A DNA stretch of 64,000 bases from Bos javanicus (lineage: Eukaryota; Chordata; Mammalia; Artiodactyla; Bovidae). Every line of letters begins with the position of its first letter. Positions within the stretch are counted from its first letter, which is position 1. The stretch is taken from positions 45,692,483 to 45,756,482 of the forward strand of contig NC_083890.1 of assembly GCF_032452875.1 (NCBI RefSeq). Direction: 5' to 3'. Shown here one piece after another: positions 1-10,186 of this stretch. The position numbers and the translations under genes were made by a program. Under the pieces are notes generated by a model that saw nothing but the letters and a program-made list of their open reading frames with translations, was not told where the DNA came from and made no database searches.

Positions 1-317
1 AAAGGACAGACACATCTCCTTGGCCTAACCCGATCTTGATAAACTTGAGATGCAAGTACCTGCAGAGGGTAAGTACAGATTTTATTGCCAGCTCTGTCAC
101 CCTTCTGTCCCCTACCTACCCTCATGTCCTCATCAACAATCAAGCTCAGGGCTGCAAATCTTATCATGAAAACAAAACAAAACAAAACCAAAAAACGTGC
201 AACAAGAGACTGGGAAAACTCTGCTTTGCTTCCAGATGCCATTATCAAAGGCACACACGATGTTACCTTCTGATTAAAAAATAGAACTGTGTAATTTGGG
301 TGACCTAGAATAAGCAA

Positions 318-738
318 CAGAGAAAGCAATGGCACCCCACTCCAGTACTTTTGCCTGGAAAATCCCATGGATGGAGAAGCCTGGTAGGCTGCAGTCTGTG
401 AGGTTGCTAAGAGTCAGACACGACTGAGCAACTTCACTTTCACTTTTCACTTTCATGCATTGGAGAAGGAAATGGCAACCCACTCCAGTGTTCTTGCCTG
501 GAGAATCCCAGGGACGGGGGACCCTGGTGGGAAGCCATCTATGGGGTTGATAGAGTCGGACACGACTGAGCAACTTCACTTTCACTTTTCACTTTCATGC
601 ATTGGAAAAGGAAATGGCAACCCACTCCAGTATTCTTGCCTGGAGAATCCCAGGGATGGGGGAGCCTGGTGGGAGGCCATCTATGGGGTCGCACAGAGTT
701 GGACACAACTGAAGCAACTTAGCAGCAGCAGTAGCCGC
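318..738 (+). mobile_element. Bov-A2 SINE, three-unit form with target-site duplication
   Basis: Three head-to-tail Bov-A units (about 318-455, 455-597, 597-738) instead of the usual two, joined by the CACTTTCATGCATTGG linker and ending in a CAG-rich tail. The 11-bp AGAATAAGCAA flanks it at 307-317 and 739-749. Confidence 0.9.
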
Positions 739-845
739 AGAATAAGCAAAAGATACTTTTGCCATGTGTTTTTTCAGATTTAACTAGGCTTTTAGGAAGT
801 TGAAAAAGTGGCCTGTGGCAAAGGATAAACTGATCATTTATCTAG

Positions 846-1062
846 GTCCAATCTTGTTACTGGAAAAGACCCTGATGCTGGAAAGACTGAAGATAGGAGA
901 AGGGGATTGACAGAAGATGATGGTTGGGTGGCATCACTGACTTGATGGATATGAATCTGAGCAAACTCTGGGAGACGGTGAAGGACAGGGAAGCGTGGAG
1001 TGCTGCAGTCCATGGGGTTGCAAAGAGTTGGATGTGACTGAGTAAATGAACAACAACAACAA
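846..1062 (+). mobile_element. BovB LINE, 3' end fragment
   Basis: Matches the typical BovB terminus (GGAAAAGACCCTGATGCTGG ... GATGTGACTGAGTAAATGAA), followed by an (AAC) tail. Deeply 5' truncated. Confidence 0.85.
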
Positions 1063-1429
1063 TCTTGTTAATAAAGTATATTGAAATAGTTATAAAGCTT
1101 TTGGGGGAGGGGTGTAATAGTCCACTCTCTTCATTCTATATTTAAGCTAAATTCACTGAAATAATAAAATCATACTATTACTGCATTGACTTGTCAAGGG
1201 GAGGAGAGGTTGTGTCTTATTCCTGTGCACTCCCCAAGTGTCCTGTCCATCCCACATATCAGGAAACACGTGGAACTTCAGTTTTGATTGGATATAGGCA
1301 ACAAGCCCTGGCAGCAATTCCTTTTCAAATCTGACTTCAAAGGAATATAAAATACCAAACTGGGTAACTGAATCCTCTCTTGTTCTTTAAATTATCCAAA
1401 TCCACACAAAATTAAAAGATGACACTTAT

Positions 1430-1549
1430 CTTTGGGATCAGACCCTGCTTAATCAGTAAAGGCTCATCTTCTTTGAGGCCATCAATGAAGAATCGCTGGA
1501 TACATTTCAGCAACAGAGAAACACGCTGGAATTCATTTTTATCCAGTTC
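1430..1549 (-). CDS. SYCP2L: SYCP2L coding exon, 40 codons
   Basis: This minus-strand exon begins after CTCATCCCAAG at 1550 and encodes ELDKNEFQRVSLLLKCIQRF, then FIDGLKEDEPLLIKQGLIPK. The preceding intron is only 84 nt (1633-1550). By comparison with the family (GLIPK followed by M or L, then VSWFE) the exon should end at 1430, where the next bases read ATAAGT instead of GTAAGT. No following exon is recognisable in positions 1-1429. Confidence 0.85.
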
Positions 1550-3676
1550 CTTGGGATGAGACCAGGCCAAGTTAAAAACCTTACACAGTTACACATTGGT
1601 ACTCTGATTACAAAACAAACAAAACTCACTTGCCTTATTTATTGATCTGTCGAGAAGGCGTAATAAAAGATTGTTATATCTTTGAGGAACATGGCGCTGT
1701 TCCTGAAAATATTCTTTGATTTTCTGAAATCCTTCATCATGGAATGCATTAGTAATAAGCGATTGAAGCTGGAAAGTTGACAGTTTGAAAATTACTCTTT
1801 TTCCCGAAGAATAATTATTTCATAGTGATATTTCTAACAAGTGTTATCAATAACAATTCAGTGCAGAAAAATTCAGTGCCGAAAAAGAGGGTAAGAATAG
1901 AGAGTTATATCTTGAACAGTAACCATGCAGGCAATGATTTTGGGGGCTTAAGACAGTAGTTTGCAAAACCACCACCAGCACAGCACGGATGTCACTGGGG
2001 CACGTGTTAGGAGTCAGAAACTCTGGGAGCAGGGCCCTTCAGGTGATTCTCAGTATGCAAAAGTCTGAGAACCACTGACTTACGGAAAACCACACCTGAA
2101 TTACAGATATCTGTGGGCAGAGACTTTATCCCCAGTGATGTTAGAAACTCTAAAACACTACAAAATGCATGCCTATTATCACTCATTAAGTTATATACAT
2201 GATATTAACAGGAGAAAACGAATTCAACAAATAGTTACAGTTAAGGGAACTAATACACACAAATTGCTATGATGAATGAAATTGAACTTTTCTGCCTGAA
2301 AGTTAGTCAGTCAAGTCCTATCTCTATATGTGTGTCTCTGTATGTGTGCTTGAATAAGATATATTCTTAAATATCTGTACTATAAAAGATATGATTTCTT
2401 CTTTAATCAAGAAAAACCCAGTCCAATCCTATAGGCTAACTTACAGTATTTTAATGAATCATTTTACTATATCTAGCCTGAAATTCCATCTATTCCTAGT
2501 ATTGATTTAAATGAGGAGAGAGCATTTGAAATTAAACATTTAAACAGAATTTAAGTTACCATATATTAATAGTAAGTTTTTTTGAACCAAGGGGGTTTAG
2601 GCGTTCTGCAGATATTCTAATTTACTCCTCGCCACTGATCTAGGTGTTAGACTCTCTATCTGGGGATAATAATACAAGGCTGGGAAAGGTTAAGAACGTG
2701 TATGAGATCACCCAGCTGGGACTCACGTTCAGATTCTCTGACTCAACAGTCAGGCTTCTTCCTACTTGCAGCTTCTCTATACTCAGAACAAATCCAAACC
2801 CTTTGCCTTGGTCTGTAGGGCTCTGCATGATTTGATCTGTCAGCATATCCTGTCTCACTTCCCTTCTGAGTCCCAGAATAAGTCAAGCTCTTCCTGGCCT
2901 CAGGGCCTTTGCACTGGCTATGCCATGCCTGGACTGCTTCTCCCCACCACGTACCATTCTGGCTCCTTGTCACCCCTCAGTTCTCAGCTTTAGTATCACC
3001 TTTTCAGGGAGGTCTTCTGGACCTTATCTAAAGTTGCATGCATGTGCGTGCGTGCGTGCGTGCGTGCTCAGTGGTGTCCAACTCTTTTCGACCCCATGGA
3101 CTATAGCCCACCAGGCTCCTCTGTCCATAGAATTCTCCAGACAAGAATACTGGAGTGGGTTGCCATTTTCTACTCCAGAGGATCTTCCTGACCCAGAGAT
3201 TGAACCCAAGTCTCTTGCGTCTCCTGCATTGGCAGGTGGATTCTTTACCACTGCACCACCTAGGAAGCCCCTATAAAGTCAGTCAAGTGCAATTATTCTC
3301 CATCACAACATCTGTTTCATTTCCTTCCTACTGTCTTACTTTTGTCCTTATTCTGTCTCTTTGGCTCTCTGCCAGGCTGAAAGTTCTAGGAGAGCCAGTA
3401 TTGTGACTATTTTGTTCAATACTGTCTACCTCCACCTAGAATAGTACAACGGAATGGCCTAGATTAGGATATTAGTAGGGTAATCAAAGAGATGGTGATA
3501 AGTTGATGCAGATTAGAAAAGTAGAAAAGGACTTCTCAGGCTTGAAGAACTGGAGGAAGGAAACAGAACAAGACAGCACACACGCAGAACACAAACTCGA
3601 TCTTTACAGAGAAAGCATCCCGGGGCAGTCCACTCTCGTCCTTTTCCTGAACGGGCTGCAAAGGACCTTCGTTCTC
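1430..3676 (-). CDS. SYCP2L: SYCP2L, synaptonemal complex protein 2-like (5' part of gene)
   Basis: Three minus-strand coding exons (3676-3608, 1768-1634, 1549-1430), all phase 0, join into a 108-residue open frame resembling the N-terminus of vertebrate SYCP2L. Recognisable pieces are LQPVQEKDE, LITNAFHDEGFQKIKEYF, and LDKNEFQRVSLLLKCIQRFF. The exons belong to the armadillo-like N-terminal region shared with SYCP2. The family acts at chromosome axes and centromeres; SYCP2L is known from oocytes, where it supports survival of the primordial follicle pool. The initiator exon (only a few residues in human, as I recall) was not found; it should lie upstream, probably in the CpG island at 4990-5570. 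The remaining exons lie beyond position 1. The gene is divergent to GCM2, as in human 6p24. Two donors are non-canonical. The identity rests on remembered family sequence and on synteny. Confidence 0.85.
1634..1768 (-). CDS. SYCP2L: SYCP2L coding exon, 45 codons
   Basis: The acceptor TCAACTTTCCAG ends at 1769 and the exon runs to 1634 on the minus strand, phase 0 at both ends. It encodes LQSLITNAFHDEGFQKIKEY and then FQEQRHVPQRYNNLLLRLLD, ending RSINK. The donor is AAG|GCAAGT, a textbook GC-type donor. The GT located 4 nt further on would shift the frame into a stop in the next exon, so the GC donor is the only one that keeps SYCP2L open. Confidence 0.85.
1970..2083 (+). mobile_element. Old hAT-type MER fragment
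   Basis: GAGTCAGAAACTCTGGGAGC and the end GAGAACCACTGA resemble the conserved termini of MER elements of the hAT-Charlie group. The subfamily was not assigned. Confidence 0.45.
3036..3067 (+). repeat. (TGCG)n microsatellite
   Basis: GCATGCATGTGCG followed by repeated TGCG units, abutting the 3' end of the minus-strand SINE. Confidence 0.85.
3066..3272 (-). mobile_element. Bov-tA SINE
   Basis: Reverse complement shows the tRNA-like head (GGGGCTTCCTAGGTGGTGCA), the GAAGATCC core and the Bov-A tail, nested within an L2 fragment. Confidence 0.9.
3608..3676 (-). CDS. SYCP2L: SYCP2L coding exon (second coding exon by human analogy)
   Basis: Read on the minus strand this is a 69-nt exon, 23 codons, preceded by the acceptor TTTTGTACACAG and followed by the donor GTAAAG at 3607. 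It encodes ENEGPLQPVQEKDESGLPRD followed by AFS, which aligns with the LQP...DAF segment of the human N-terminus. It joins in phase 0 to the LQSLITNAF exon. No start codon lies in the exon, so a short initiator exon must precede it. Confidence 0.72.
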
Positions 3677-4117
3677 CTGTGTACAAAACACATTAAAAAA
3701 TTTTTTTTATTTCAAAGAAATGCACTAAGTTTTAAAAAGAAATAAGGTTTATATTATTTTCCTGAACAAGCTTTCTTCATTCACGCCACTGACTATAGGT
3801 CTAAGAAAACTATGACTTAGAAGAAAGCCCAAAAGCTTTATCCAACGCTCTTTAACACTTATGACAAATACAAACTACCGCAAGAAACAAAGTAAATATC
3901 ATTGTAATAAATGACCACATAAAATAAATTTAAACTCTATAGCAGCAACTATAATAAAAAGAAAGGAAGGAAGAAAGAAAAGGCTTTGAATTAATGAACC
4001 ATTTTCAGAATGAGAGCTTGTAAAATAAGGTTTTCTAAAGCGAGTTTCAAGCCCAGTCATGAGCTTAAGCTTTATATTTCTGACTTGCATGAATTTTAAA
4101 TGTGACTCTAGGACTTA

Positions 4118-4344
4118 CTCTTGCCTGGAAAATCCCATGGATGGAGGAGCCTGGTGGGCTGCAGTCCATGGGGTCCCTAGGAGTCGGACAAGACTCAGCG
4201 ACTTCACTTTCACTTTTCAGTTTCATGCATTGGAGAAGGAAATGGCAACCCACTCCAGTGTTCTTGCCTGGAGAATCCCAAGGGACGGGGGAGCCTGGTA
4301 GGCTGCCGTCTATGGGGTCGCACACTGAAGCGACTTAGCAGTAG
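4118..4344 (+). mobile_element. Bov-A2 SINE, 5' truncated, with TSD
   Basis: Two Bov-A units. CTAGGACTTA is duplicated at 4108-4117 and 4345-4354. It lies in the first recognised SYCP2L upstream intron. Confidence 0.88.
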
Positions 4345-4647
4345 CTAGGACTTAAAACTGAAACTTCAAGGATCAAAACAGCAACAAGAAAACTTACTAA
4401 ACATTGGGTTGTTGCACATTTTCTTCAAGAAGTGATTCCTGGATTACCAACCTAGTTTTCACAAACACGCTAAACAACGGCATCTCACCTGCTCCCGACA
4501 ATTAAAGAATAACTTAAAAAAATTTTTTTAATCTCTCTCCCAAAGAGGTTGTTTAAAAAAAAAAATCTAGCTTGGGTTAACAGTCCTTTGTGTACTGGAC
4601 AAACTCCTTAAATGTCAACATATTTTACAATAATATTATTTATAAAT

Positions 4648-4660
4648 GGGGGGGGGGGGG
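4648..4660 (+). repeat. Poly-G run
   Basis: Thirteen consecutive G residues. A run this long is prone to length error in assembly. Confidence 0.8.
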
Positions 4661-4989
4661 TGAATTCAAAGACTCAAATCCAGGCTTGTTTTTTCCACCA
4701 ACAGTGTATTCAAGAAGAGGAATGAGGGAAAGTACCAACCCACCTTGCCCTCTCCAAACCCTGGGCGGCGGGGCTAACAGAAGCCCCAGAATCTTGGGGC
4801 CTGGGTAGGTTTGCGTCCTTGCACTTTCCACGAAACAGGAAAAACGGGCTGGGAAAACATCCCGAGCATCTCAAAAAGAACAACATCGTTGCCTTCGGAC
4901 ATTAATTCTCCAATTCCCCCTTCCCCAAACGCTTTACTGGCGAGGGACCAGAAGTTTCTATTCTACCTTACGGTCTCCCTGAAAGCGAC

Positions 4990-5570
4990 CAATAAGCTCC
5001 CAGCAACCCTAAGAACGGTGAAGCGCCGCAGCGGCCCTGCGAAGGGCCGGGGGCACGCCAGGCTTCCCAGGGCGCAGTGGTAAAGAATCCGCCTGCCAAT
5101 GCGGGAGACACCGGTTCGATCCTTGTGTCTGGAAGATCCCCCAGAGAAGGAACTGGCAACCCACTCCAGTATTCTTGCCTGGAGAATCCCATAGACAGAG
5201 GAGCCTGGCGGGGCTACAGAAGCAGAGTCGGTCACGACTGAGCAACCGGAGCATTCTGGGCGAGCACGCCAGGCTCGGAGCCCAGAGCCCGACGGACGTG
5301 AGCCCTCGCGTCCCCCTGGAACGGTGGAGAGGGGACCGGGGTTCTACGGTGCTCGGGTCCCCCCGAGGCCACTCACCTCCCCCATCCCGAGGCTCAGGCA
5401 GGACGCCACGTACCCGAGCCAGGGCGCACGCCGGGAGCCGGACGCGCCGCGCTCGGCCTCCTGGGTTCCGCCGGCGAGGGCTGGGGTAAGCCACGGCTCC
5501 CGGACGCCAAGCTCCGCCCCAAACTCTAATTAATCATCCCGCCCCTGAAAACCGAGCAGAGTCCCGTGAT
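4990..5570 (-). promoter_or_regulatory. CpG island, probable SYCP2L promoter
   Basis: A GC- and CpG-rich stretch lies about 1.3 kb upstream of the first recognised SYCP2L exon and about 4.3 kb from the GCM2 TATA box. It is interrupted by a Bov-tA SINE with a target-site duplication. The SYCP2L initiator exon could not be picked out. Assignment to SYCP2L is inferred from position and from the divergent arrangement with GCM2. Confidence 0.55.
5062..5263 (+). mobile_element. Bov-tA SINE inside the SYCP2L CpG island
   Basis: A full-length tRNA-type head and Bov-A tail, flanked by the 12-bp duplication GCACGCCAGGCT at 5053-5064 and 5264-5275. Confidence 0.9.
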
Positions 5571-5599
5571 TGAGAAGCGTGTTGAGAAACGCTGGCATG

Positions 5600-7035
5600 T
5601 TAACTAGGAATCAAGGTAAGGCCACCTGGGCGCACGCAAGCGCACCTTAAGAAAAAGCGATTTCTCCAGGGATGAAAACATGTCAATTAAGACTTTAAAA
5701 GGGAAGTTCTAAGCTGATAGGCGCACCCTGTGCTGAAGCCGCAGTTTTCTCTCCACCTTTAAACAGATAGCAGAGCTGGTTTCGATCCACTGATATTAAC
5801 AGACTGAAGCCGAACTTTCCCCATAGGAACCAGATTTGTACCCGAAACTGTGACTTTAAAAAGAAAGCGTTTTAAAATATACACACCTCGCTGTGCTCAG
5901 TCAAAATAAAATAAACATTTTCATCCAGTCTGCTTGTTTTCTGCCCACTTACTTTAGCCCCACAGGAATGTGTACCAGGTTTAGGCTGATCGTTTGTCTG
6001 ATATGGGAACACGGTGACAAAAATAAGTTGAACTGGAATTTTCTTTAAAAAAAAAAGAAGAAAAAAAAAGCAGACAAAAGGACCTCTCAGATCCAAACAT
6101 TCCTTGTAAAAAATTAACTTGTATGATAATTGGGTGCGGTGGGTACTTGGTGTCATGACCTTTACAGAAGATATTTGTTTGCATCAAAGGTAAACTTAAT
6201 ATAACCAGAATCTCTGCAAGTCAGCCCTGAACTCTACCTTGTATCTCCAGTCCATTCAATAAAGTACTTGCTTCAAAGCTCATCATATCCATTCCTGGTA
6301 AATATGATGTAATTTACTTATTTAAATATAAACCAAACTTTTAGATTACTTTGCTTTTAAATTAATAAACTTCTACGATTTCAAAATCAGCTGTGAATAT
6401 AGTGTTCTGAATCAATGTAAGTATTAATGCAGGAAAATTTTAAGGTTGATAACAAATAATCAAATACAGTTAAAATGCACTTTATTTTAGAGAATAAAAT
6501 AGGTAATACAGTAAGAATATAATGTATGACATTTAAGTCTTCTTGATATTAGTTTAAAAGTTTTAATCAATTATTTTCAGACTGTGGGGAAAATATAACA
6601 GCCTTTCAAACTACATGGTTGTTAATGGATTCAAAAATTCAGGAGAAATTAAAGACAACAACACAGACAACACCATGTATTTATTTTTTTATGTTTTCAC
6701 TTTGATTAACTTCTTTTACTAACATGTTTTACCCAGACATAATTTTAGGACAACTTGGAATATATATTCTAATTCTGCTCAAACAAAATACAGTAGAGAC
6801 AAGGACTTTTCTTTGGATACCAGAATCTATTTAGAAAAAAAAGTACTTGATTAATTGACTTGGCTTTCTTTTTTTTTAATTGTGCTTTTTTATATTTTTG
6901 AAGGGTAAGGACTCTCTAGGAATATTCCAAAATTACAGAGAAAAGCAATAGTATAACAATGGTTACAGTAAGACCAGAAATTAGTTTCTACATATTTTCA
7001 CAAGTGATTTTAAGTTCGTTTTTGAAGTTATATTA
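5600..7035. other. Unassigned AT-rich intergenic sequence
   Basis: Between the SYCP2L island and a BovB fragment. AT-rich, with A/T runs, but no exon, promoter or repeat family recognised. Confidence 0.5.
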
Positions 7036-7040
7036 AAAAC

Positions 7041-7352
7041 ATTTTGTTGTTAAGCTGTGTCTGACTCTTTAGGACTCTATGGACTGCATTATGCCAGGCT
7101 TCCCTGTCCTTCACCAACTCCCAGAGTTTGCTCAAATTCATATCCCCTGAGTTGGTGATGCCATCCAAACATCTCATCCTCTGTCGACTCCTTCTCTTCC
7201 TGCCTTCGATCTTTCCCAGCATCAGGGTCTTTTCCAATGAGTTGGCTCTCTTCACATCAGATGATCCAAGAATTGGAGCTTCAGCTTCAGCATCAGTCCT
7301 TCCAGTGAATATTCAGGACTGATTTCCATTAGGATTGACTGGCTTGACCTCC
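7041..7352 (-). mobile_element. BovB LINE 3' fragment
   Basis: Reverse complement encodes the usual BovB 3' text (SLEKTLMLGKIEGRKRRSRQ) and ends in the GACTCTTTAGG...GTTGTT terminus. Confidence 0.88.
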
Positions 7353-8195
7353 TTTAAAATGTTTTTAAAACATTTTAAAACGTAATATTATTTTAAACTT
7401 GACAAAGAAATGTCGATTTGTAATAAATAAATGAAAAGAGAAGGGTCAGTAATTTTAACCGTGGAAAAAGAAGACAACCCAAAAAGGAACTGAATTATAG
7501 AAGTTGCCAGGAGGTTCAGTGCGCGGTTGATACACTGAAAGTCTGTCAATCAAACTAGTGGGTGAACAGTGAACACATTTCTCTGTTTCCTCCCAGACTT
7601 TCGTTTCCTCCCAGACTTTCGCGGCAACTCTGTGAATGATTTTAATCAGAAACGCTGACCCACAAGAACATAGAAACTTCAGGGGCAGGGTGATCGCGGT
7701 AGGGAGGCTGGGGAATGAACTTGTCACTTTCTCTTACAAGAACTTTGTGCCTCTGCTTGGGGCGGGGAGGGGGGTTTTGGGGAGGGTGGGAGCAGAGAAT
7801 CCCAGCTTGAAACTAGAGAGAAGAAAATTCGTGTCATTACCCAAATCTGGCTTTTACCCTCTTGGGAATTCTCTTCCCCTGCGCCGTCAAGGGCAGCGGC
7901 TCTGAGTCGAACTTCACTGTTGGTTTGACTTGCCCTCCACCAGGAAAGTTAAGAAGACTGGGAGCATGGACGAGATTCGCTTCCTGTGGTTGTAAGTGCG
8001 CATCTCTTTCCTCACCTTTCGCCAAAGAAGAGGCTGCAATCCTGCAAGAGGCGCTGGACTGGGCGTCCTTCCCTTAGGGTGCCACGCTGCATTCGCATGT
8101 GCGCTCCGCGATGCCAAATTCTAGGCGCGCGGGGGTGAGGATTTGGCGGGATGCAGGTTCCAAGCGTCCTCCTCTAACAGTGAACATCTTTAGAA
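7353..8195. other. Unassigned intergenic sequence with an 18-bp tandem duplication
   Basis: TTTCCTCCCAGACTTTCG occurs twice in tandem at 7586-7621. The rest rises in GC toward 8160, but no gene or known repeat is recognised. Confidence 0.5.
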
Positions 8196-8389
8196 GCCGG
8201 CCTCCATCTGGCTGCCTAAAGAATCTGTCTGCAGTGTAGGAGACCCGGGTTCTATCCCTGAGTCGGGAAGATCAGTGGAGAAGGAAATGGCAAGCCACTA
8301 GAATATCCTTGTCTGGAAAATCGCATGGAGAGCGGAGGCTGGTGGGCTGCAGACCATGGGGTCGCAAAGAGTTGGGCAGGACTGAGCAC
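8196..8389 (+). mobile_element. Bov-tA SINE, diverged
   Basis: Tail (GGTGGGCTGCAGACCATGGG) and head (AAGAATCTGTCTGCAGTGTA) of a Bov-tA with many substitutions, directly followed by a Bov-A2. Confidence 0.8.
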
Positions 8390-8394
8390 CTAAC

Positions 8395-8675
8395 CGGAGA
8401 AGGCGATGGCACCCCACTCCAGTACTCTTGCCTGGAAAATTCCATGGAAGGAGAAGCCTGGTAGGCTGCAGTCTATGGGGTCGCGAAGAGTCGGACACGA
8501 CTGAGCGACTTCACCTTCACTTTTCACTTTCATGCATTGGAGAAGGAAATGGCAACCCACTCCAGTGTTCTTGCCTGGAGAATCCCAGGGACAGGGGAGC
8601 CTAGTGGGCTGCCGTCTGTGGGGTCGTACAGAGTCAGACACGACTGAAGCGACTTAGCAGCAGCAGCAGCAGCAG
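8395..8675 (+). mobile_element. Bov-A2 SINE
   Basis: Complete two-unit element starting GGAGAAGGCGATGGCACCCC and ending in (CAG)n. Confidence 0.92.
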
Positions 8676-9214
8676 CGCAACTAACAGGTCACTTCTGTCT
8701 GGCTATGCTGGTAGCAGGAGCGTGCCATCCCCAAGAACAAAGGCGCAGGGAATGAATTCTGGAAACCCACTCTCCCTCGCTAACCGAAGCGGCCAAAGAG
8801 CAACTTAAACCCCTTCCATTGGTTTCTTGTATTGGGCCCTTCCAATCACCCTAAGGAAGTGGGTGCACAGCTAAAGAAAGCTTGGTCTCAGCCCTGGGAA
8901 GCCCACAGCGCCCTACGCACTCACCTGGTTCTTCTAGTCTCCAGAGCCTCCGCAGACGGAATGGGTGTAAATACGATTTTGTTGTGATATTTCCACGACG
9001 ATTTCTACGCGGTTAGGGAGGGGGAAAAATACTATTTTTAAAAAGGGTCGTTTCATGTGGATGGCGACTGAGAAATCCCCGAGCCTCAGATCCTTTTCCT
9101 AGCAGAAAGAAAACAGGCTCAGAAGTAGCCAGGGCGGCAGAGAAAATACAGGTTAGGGGGCGCTTGGGGGCCGCAGAGTTCCCCCCTCCTTCCCCTTCCC
9201 ACTTCCTACCTGAT

Positions 9215-9412
9215 GCGAAGAACTGACTCAGAAAAGACTGAGAGGCCGGAGAAGAAGGGGACGACAGAGGACGTGATGGCTGGATGGCATCACGACTCAG
9301 TGGACATGTTTGAGCAAGCTCCGGGAGATGGTGAAGGATAGGGAAGCCTGGCGTGCTGCAGTTCATGGGTTCTCAGGGAGTCGGAGACGACTGAGCGACT
9401 GAACAACATCAG
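9215..9412 (+). mobile_element. BovB LINE 3' fragment upstream of GCM2
   Basis: GCGAAGAACTGACTCAGAAA to the ACGACTGAGCGACTGAACAA terminus. It ends about 420 bp before the GCM2 TATA box. Confidence 0.85.
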
Positions 9413-9832
9413 CCGGAACAAAATCCCCGAAAAGAACGCGCCCCAAAGCTAGTAGGCGTGCGCGCATCTTCTCGGACAAGGGCGCTCGGCCTCCCAGGCG
9501 TTTAGAGGTGGTTCCCGAACTGCCTGGGGACTGAGAATTGCCTCTTGGGGACTTTGCTGGAAAGGTTCTGTCTCAAAAGCCTCTCTCTAAATCCAGTCGG
9601 AAACCCCAGAGATGGGGCGCAGTTAGGAAAATGAACATGATTTTCAACTTAAACTAGACATTCCAACCTCCCCCGACTCTGGCCTGTCTAGGCTTCACTT
9701 TCCCGTCACCTCGAGGGCTCAGGTCCACCTCCTCTCCGTCCCTCGCCTTGCCTGGAAGTGGGGGACCTGCCCTGGCGGGCGGGGAGCGAGGAAAGGCGGA
9801 GCACAGCGCGCGGAGCCGCTGGGCGGGGGACC

Positions 9833-9840
9833 TTTATAAA
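9833..9840 (+). promoter_or_regulatory. GCM2 TATA box
   Basis: TTTATAAA sits immediately downstream of a GC-rich stretch (GGGCGGGGGA). Transcription would start near 9865, giving an uninterrupted 5' leader of about 230 nt without any ATG before the GCM2 start at 10097. A pyrimidine tract plus TTTCAG ends at 10060, so an extra leader intron cannot be excluded. A TATA-type promoter suits a tightly tissue-restricted regulator. Confidence 0.65.
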
Positions 9841-10096
9841 CGTGCGGGCAGCTGCCTGGCGCCGCGGTGTGCTCCAGGTGGAGACTTTTCAGCACTGCGA
9901 CCAAGAACAGGGCTCCACCCGAGCCTCCCTGAACCCTTGTCCGCCGCTTCTGCATTTCTAAATCGGCTTCTCTGTCTGTCTCTCTCTCCACTTGCTTTTA
10001 AAACAGGGGGAAAACAATCTTGGGCAGCTCTAGGTTGGTTTGTTTTTCTTGTGTCTTTCAGGACCCTTGGCCGGGAGTGCCCGCGAGGAGGACCGG

Positions 10097-10186
10097 ATGC
10101 CGGCGCCGGAGGCGCAGCTGGCGGACTGCGCGTGGTCCTACGGGATGAAGCTCAGCTGGGACATCAACGACCCGCAGATGCCGCAG
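10097..10186 (+). CDS. GCM2: GCM2 coding exon 1
   Basis: 30 codons from the first ATG after the TATA box, ending MPQ before the donor GTGCGT. It encodes MPAPEAQLADCAWSYGMKLS and the start of the GCM domain (WDINDPQMPQ), matching the SYGMQLSWDINDPQMPQ stretch of mammalian GCM2. Confidence 0.93.

Larger units (their letters stand above)
2790..3450 (+). mobile_element. L2 LINE 3' fragment, split by a SINE
   Basis: GGGCCTTTGCACTGGCTATGCC and the following pyrimidine-rich text are typical of L2 3' ends. The match resumes after the SINE at 3066-3272 with the GCCAGGCTGAAAGTTC text, so a young Bov-tA landed in an old L2. Confidence 0.65.

Noticed and set aside
274..783. Overlapping ORFs of about 100 codons on both strands
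   Set aside because: They are the standard open frames of Bov-A SINE units (SRVRLYQPHR/ACLENPRDGG-type text) repeated throughout the window.
1629..1634. GTGAGT as the donor of the RSINK exon of SYCP2L
   Set aside because: Using it adds four bases and puts a stop three codons into the next exon; the GC donor keeps the frame.
5581..5622. Plus-strand exon ending TCAAG|GTAAGG at the edge of the SYCP2L island
   Set aside because: A good donor alone; no acceptor partner, coding content or transcript evidence visible.
9841..9850. GTGCGGGC just after the GCM2 TATA box as an autoregulatory GCM site
   Set aside because: One mismatch at the first base of an 8-mer in GC-rich DNA; expected by chance. 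Similar hits at 5098, 28836 and 55001 lie in SINE or unassigned sequence.
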